Source: a virus. From it: DNA of 22,096 nt. The stretch is taken from positions 1 through 22,096 of the IMG/VR virus record IMGVR_UViG_3300031673_000538, one strand, 5' to 3'. Of this stretch, positions 19,005 to 22,096 are shown in pieces. A program made the position numbers and the translations under genes. The notes below the pieces were generated by a model. It worked only from the letters and a program-made list of their open reading frames with translations, did not search any database and had not been told where the DNA came from. How positions within the stretch are numbered: position 1 is the first letter of the stretch; every line of letters begins with the position of its first letter.

Positions 19005-19244
19005 ATGGGAATATTAATAACAATGCAACCGTATAAAAAATTCTTTAAAAGATGGAAGCACAAACTTTTTGAATGCCCTACATTTTGGAAATCATTATGG
19101 AGAAATATGACGTTTAGAAATGCCTCGTTTAGTTGCCCAAGATGTCATAAACATTACCATTGTTATTGGGATGGAAACGATGTAACAGGACACGGCATAG
19201 ACTATTGCAATAAGTGTGCTAAGGAATTAGAGGCTAATAATTAG
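19005..19244 (+). CDS. zinc-ribbon protein
   Basis: 79 residues: a basic, aromatic N-terminal part (YKKFFKRWKHKLFECPTFWK) followed by CPRCHKHYHCYWDGNDVTGH and GIDYCNKCAKELEANN. The CxxC...CxxC pairs (about residues 45-48 and 69-72) form a zinc ribbon. It probably binds nucleic acid or a partner protein. The gene begins 17 bases after the crossover point of site 7. No clear R''-like box follows its stop, so it may be the last unit of the cluster, fused to the backbone. Confidence 0.7.
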   Translation: MGILITMQPYKKFFKRWKHKLFECPTFWKSLWRNMTFRNASFSCPRCHKHYHCYWDGNDVTGHGIDYCNKCAKELEANN

Positions 19245-19298
19245 TTGTCCCAAAAAGTAACTAAATTGGAGACAGAATTAAATAAAAAAAACAACATA

Positions 19299-19766
19299 AT
19301 GGAATCATTAAAAAGAATAGTAAACGATATTTTTCTAACAGACTTAGATGATAAGTCAAGGATTAGAAAAAATGTAGATGCAAGAAAGGCTTATTCAAAA
19401 ATATTAAGAGACGTTGGATTTTCTTTTCAGTATATAGGTAATTCAATAAATAAAAATCACGCATCAATAATACATTATTGTCGTTCTTGTGATTATCTTT
19501 TCTTATATGACAATGTTTTTCAAAAAAAATTCAACTTGGCTAAAAGACAGTTTTTATTAGAAAACAATAATTACAAACCAACATCAAATGAAGACATATA
19601 CACCATTGCAATACAGTTAAGAGAAGAGCTTGACTCAGTGTTGTTTGAAAAAAATAAAATGTTAAATGATTTTGTTGACCATTTAGAGAATCATGTAATA
19701 GAAAAAGGATATATGCCTAATATAGATTATTGTAGAAATAAAATATTACCATTGTTTAGCGGTTAA
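19299..19766 (+). CDS. DnaA domain IV-like protein with helical tail
   Basis: 155 residues. SRIRKNVDARKAYSKILRDV followed by FSFQYIGNSINKNHASIIHY corresponds to the DnaA C-terminal domain ('R..ARQ..MYL', then 'IG...GRDHSTV.H'), with N-H-A-S-I-I-H in place of the DnaA signature. A helical extension (about 85-155) follows. No AAA+ domain. It may bind DnaA-box-like DNA. I place the start at the ATG 19299; the frame continues upstream to a TTG at 19245, which would add a short coiled-coil segment but requires a rare start. It is the second DnaA-IV-like protein of this window (see 7638). Confidence 0.65.
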   Translation: MESLKRIVNDIFLTDLDDKSRIRKNVDARKAYSKILRDVGFSFQYIGNSINKNHASIIHYCRSCDYLFLYDNVFQKKFNLAKRQFLLENNNYKPTSNEDIYTIAIQLREELDSVLFEKNKMLNDFVDHLENHVIEKGYMPNIDYCRNKILPLFSG

Positions 19767-19776
19767 ATTTTAAATT

Positions 19777-19956
19777 ATGGAAGAGCAAAAAAGAGCCGAG
19801 AGAATATCTCGAAGAATAGAAGAGTACCACGTAGTACTTACGGACATCTATGAAAAATTAGTTGACCGAGAATTTAAGTCTGTCCAAAAGGACGCTCAGT
19901 TCTTAATTATGGAATTACGCTATATTTTAAAATCAATAGAAGAAGATGACTTTTGA
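19777..19956 (+). CDS. hypothetical 59-residue helical protein
   Basis: MEEQKRAERISRRIEEYHVV, ending LKSIEEDDF. Highly charged and helical throughout, probably a coiled-coil or small helical hairpin. It starts 11 bases after the preceding stop with leader TTTTAAATT and overlaps the next gene by 11 bases, which supports coupling to it. Function unknown. Confidence 0.65.
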   Translation: MEEQKRAERISRRIEEYHVVLTDIYEKLVDREFKSVQKDAQFLIMELRYILKSIEEDDF

Positions 19957-20359
19957 AACAGAACAAGATTTAATTAGAGAGAAAAAAGCGATTCAAACTT
20001 TTGTTAGTATGTTTGGTGGCTCTTTCCAAAAACTCGACCCACACGATATTGACTACAAAGTTTTTGATAAAAATGGTAAACTAATAGCTTACGCAGAGGT
20101 AAAAGGCAGAATTAGGACAATGTACAATGCCTACCCCCTTCCGGTTGCCGCAAGAAAATTAGTAAAATTGACTGATAAAAGATTAACTCCTGTGGTTATA
20201 TGGGCTTGTGAAGATGGTATCATCTATGGCAAAGTAGATAAATTAAAAGGAGAAATCCGATGGGGCGGTAGAGCCCCACGAGACAACTCTTTCAATGATG
20301 CAGAACTCATGGTCTATTATGATAAACAAAAAGAACTAAAGTATATAAGATACTCTTAA
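19946..20359 (+). CDS. PD-(D/E)XK nuclease-like protein
   Basis: 137 residues. DPHDIDYKVFDKNGKLIAYA followed by EVKGR gives the D...E-x-K signature of the PD-(D/E)XK superfamily (Asp at about 34-36, Glu-Val-Lys at about 51-53). Then VAARKLVKLTDKRLTPVVIW carries the strand-helix pattern of the fold, as in small phage nucleases or restriction-endonuclease-like proteins. Target unknown. Its stop shares TTAA with the stop of the opposite-strand gene (4-base tail-to-tail overlap), so transcription converges here without an evident terminator between. Confidence 0.7.
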   Translation: MTFETEQDLIREKKAIQTFVSMFGGSFQKLDPHDIDYKVFDKNGKLIAYAEVKGRIRTMYNAYPLPVAARKLVKLTDKRLTPVVIWACEDGIIYGKVDKLKGEIRWGGRAPRDNSFNDAELMVYYDKQKELKYIRYS

Positions 20360-22096
20360 TTTTTTTTCTTTTTATAGCTATAAGATTTCTTGTAAGTTCC
20401 ATCTTTATTCTTTTTTCTTTTTATAGGCTTAGTATATCCATACTCCTTATCTTTTTCTTTTTGAAGTTCATCTCTTAGTAATTTACTAGCAGCTTTATCC
20501 TCTTTAGTTAGTCTATTCCATTCTGATTTAGGTCCGAAGTTCTTAATCCAAAGAGGTTTATTGTATCTTTTTAAGTCAGAAACAGTCTTGTATGTAACTC
20601 CTTTTGATTTGTCAACAAGGAGTTCATTTTTCATTTCTTTAAGTTCTTGCTCCTCTAATTCATAAGAATCTTTTATTTGAATTTTTTCCAATAATTTCTC
20701 TGCAGCTTCTCTTTGCTTAGTGTTTTTAGACTTAGAAATCATATCTTCAATTATCTCAATCTTTCTATCCTTTGACTCCATTTTTTCAATTGAAGGTGCT
20801 TTTTTCTTTGCAATTCTAACAGCATTTCTTCCAACAGTAGAAACCTCAGGAGATGCTAAACCTGTAATGTTTGCTGCAAGTACAAATGGAAATAAATCAC
20901 TTAATGCTTCTTGGTCTTCTTCTGATATTACTCTCGTTTGCCCAAAATCATTTTCATATTCTCCTGTAACAGACATAGATAATATATTCCAAATTTCCTC
21001 TCCTCTTTTTGCGGCTATACCAAAAGTACCTAATCCATCAAGAGTGTTTTGTTTCTTAGATTCGTACAATGAAACTCTGTCTTTCTCTGATATATCCAAA
21101 GCATCCTGAGTTAGTTTAAGAAAATCAGAAGCTGTATTTTGTATAAGTTTATCAGCAACGGGAATTGGAGAAAAAATATCCGTAACTGTAGAAGTTAAAG
21201 CTCCTTTTATAAGACTTTCTTTTCTTTTTTCTTTTTCTTCATCATCATCTCCTCTTCCCATTAAAGAAGCTGCTGCAGTTGCTAAAAGTATAGATATAGA
21301 TGCTGATAATGCTCTAAATGTAGCCATCTCTACAGCGTATCCTGCTAAAGAACGTGCAGCAATTTTTTTATCTTCTGCAGTTGAAACATTCCAATATTGT
21401 AATGTTCTTAAATCAGAACCTAGTCTTGATGCTTGATTCATTCTAAAACTAGCAAAAGGCATAAATATTTTTACGCCTGTTTGAGCAAAAGGATTTCTAT
21501 TAGCAAATAAACTTCCTGCTAGGTCTGTATCTGAAATATTTTGCTGTCTATCTACCATTCTTTGAGCATAATCTGCAGCTTTTTTATTAACCTCGTGAGT
21601 TTGATAATCTATACCACTAGGCTCTATTCCTTGTTGTTTTAATGATTGCTCATAATATGATTTCCAAGAAGATACAGCTATCCAAACATCAGGCTTTACT
21701 AAGAATAATTTTAAATACTTCTTATTGGCATCATCTATTAGTTTTAAAGCTTTTTCTCCTTTAGATTCTGCAGCTTGATTTACAAGACTATTTATTGAGT
21801 CAATATCAGCTTGAGATTCTACACCTCTATTTGAAATGGCATATCCTGTACCATTAAGCCAACTCATAAAATCAGTATTTGACATTGCTGAAAAATCAAT
21901 ACTTCCTTTGTTATTTATAAGTGTATTTGCGATTACAGGTAAAACTTGTTTCAAAGGCTGAGTAGGTCCTGCTAATGCTTGTCCAACTCCAAGAGTAGCG
22001 ATTTTATTCAAGCCTTGCATCATTTTCGAAAACTCATCATTAGAATATGGATTTTTATTTCTAATGTTGTTAATGTATTGCTGAACTCTACCTATC
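20356..22096 (-). CDS. C-terminal part of a large virion-type/polyvalent protein (partial)
   Basis: The minus-strand frame is open to the window edge; upstream of the Met at 22023 another 24 codons (IGRVQQYINNIRNKNPYSND...) read without a stop, so the start lies outside. The visible 579 residues are Ala/Lys-rich and helical. Around NPFAQTGVKIFMPFASFRMN and a hydrophobic segment (SASISILLATAAASLMG) it resembles the C-terminal region of large polyvalent phage proteins (LPD38-like) or of internal virion proteins injected with the DNA. The end is a coiled-coil region and a lysine-rich tail (YKKSYSYKKKKN). It is the only gene on this strand, probably the start of the late/structural block. Confidence 0.75.
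   Translation of the reverse strand, partial: IGRVQQYINNIRNKNPYSNDEFSKMMQGLNKIATLGVGQALAGPTQPLKQVLPVIANTLINNKGSIDFSAMSNTDFMSWLNGTGYAISNRGVESQADIDSINSLVNQAAESKGEKALKLIDDANKKYLKLFLVKPDVWIAVSSWKSYYEQSLKQQGIEPSGIDYQTHEVNKKAADYAQRMVDRQQNISDTDLAGSLFANRNPFAQTGVKIFMPFASFRMNQASRLGSDLRTLQYWNVSTAEDKKIAARSLAGYAVEMATFRALSASISILLATAAASLMGRGDDDEEKEKRKESLIKGALTSTVTDIFSPIPVADKLIQNTASDFLKLTQDALDISEKDRVSLYESKKQNTLDGLGTFGIAAKRGEEIWNILSMSVTGEYENDFGQTRVISEEDQEALSDLFPFVLAANITGLASPEVSTVGRNAVRIAKKKAPSIEKMESKDRKIEIIEDMISKSKNTKQREAAEKLLEKIQIKDSYELEEQELKEMKNELLVDKSKGVTYKTVSDLKRYNKPLWIKNFGPKSEWNRLTKEDKAASKLLRDELQKEKDKEYGYTKPIKRKKNKDGTYKKSYSYKKKKN

Noticed and set aside
19245-19298. TTG start extending the DnaA-like gene upstream
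   Set aside because: TTG is rarely used here and an ATG with a normal leader lies at 19299. The extension is possible but not needed.
1-22096. CRISPR arrays, insertion sequences, rRNA and complete tRNA genes
   Set aside because: No regularly spaced repeats, transposase motifs or RNA-gene folds were found by eye.

Overview
The window looks like part of the genome of an AT-rich double-stranded DNA phage (or phage-like element) of a Bacteroidota host, probably a flavobacterium. Evidence for the host: start codons are preceded by A/T-rich leaders without Shine-Dalgarno motifs, a TTTG-N20-TACCTTTG promoter of the Bacteroidota type lies at 4005-4036, and the primase-helicase has a BT4734/VirE-like N-terminus. 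Evidence for a phage: dense, tiny, overlapping genes almost all on one strand, a Sak-type annealing protein next to a PD-(D/E)XK exonuclease, an SSB-like protein, SF3 and SF2 helicases, a VRR-NUC nuclease, an HNH endonuclease and orphan DNA methyltransferases. No terminase, portal, capsid or integrase gene is visible. The single minus-strand gene at the right edge is a large, lysine-rich, virion-type or polyvalent protein.

Layout. 1-4003: small genes of unknown function, the likely accessory or early region. Four hammerhead ribozymes sit just upstream of start codons here: two type III (341-389, 644-692) and two type I (2820-2873, 3244-3305). 4104-5198: a three-part protein with a class II glutamine amidotransferase-like domain, a gamma-glutamylcyclotransferase-like domain and a zinc-ribbon-like tail. 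5648-5836: a non-coding stretch with several perfect, partly mutually exclusive helices. 5837-9408: small genes, an HNH endonuclease, a MazG-like protein, a DnaA domain IV-like protein, then the overlapping Sak and exonuclease genes. 9409-11830: four single-gene units separated by integron attC-like imperfect palindromes. 11921-17886: SSB-like gene, strong terminator, primase-helicase, SF2 helicase and a run of ATGA-coupled genes ending with VRR-NUC. 17881-19244: a second set of attC-like single-gene units. 19299-20359: a second DnaA domain IV-like protein and a PD-(D/E)XK-like protein, meeting the minus-strand gene tail to tail on a shared TTAA.

Two observations stand out. First, the four ribozymes would cut the polycistronic mRNA between small genes. 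For type I the cut would leave short unstructured 5' leaders; for type III it would leave a hairpin close to the 3' end of the upstream mRNA. Second, the replication and recombination operon is interrupted by integron-like gene cassettes. In three cassettes (10141-10590, 10591-about 11467, 17938-about 18647) the first bases are complementary to the cassette's own 3' R''-like box, as expected of circularising attC cassettes, and not to the neighbour's box. Three different orphan methyltransferases lie in these units, which suggests a swappable anti-restriction supply. No integron integrase is present, so recombination would have to act in trans or have happened in the past. All functions are read from sequence motifs by eye; no database search was run.
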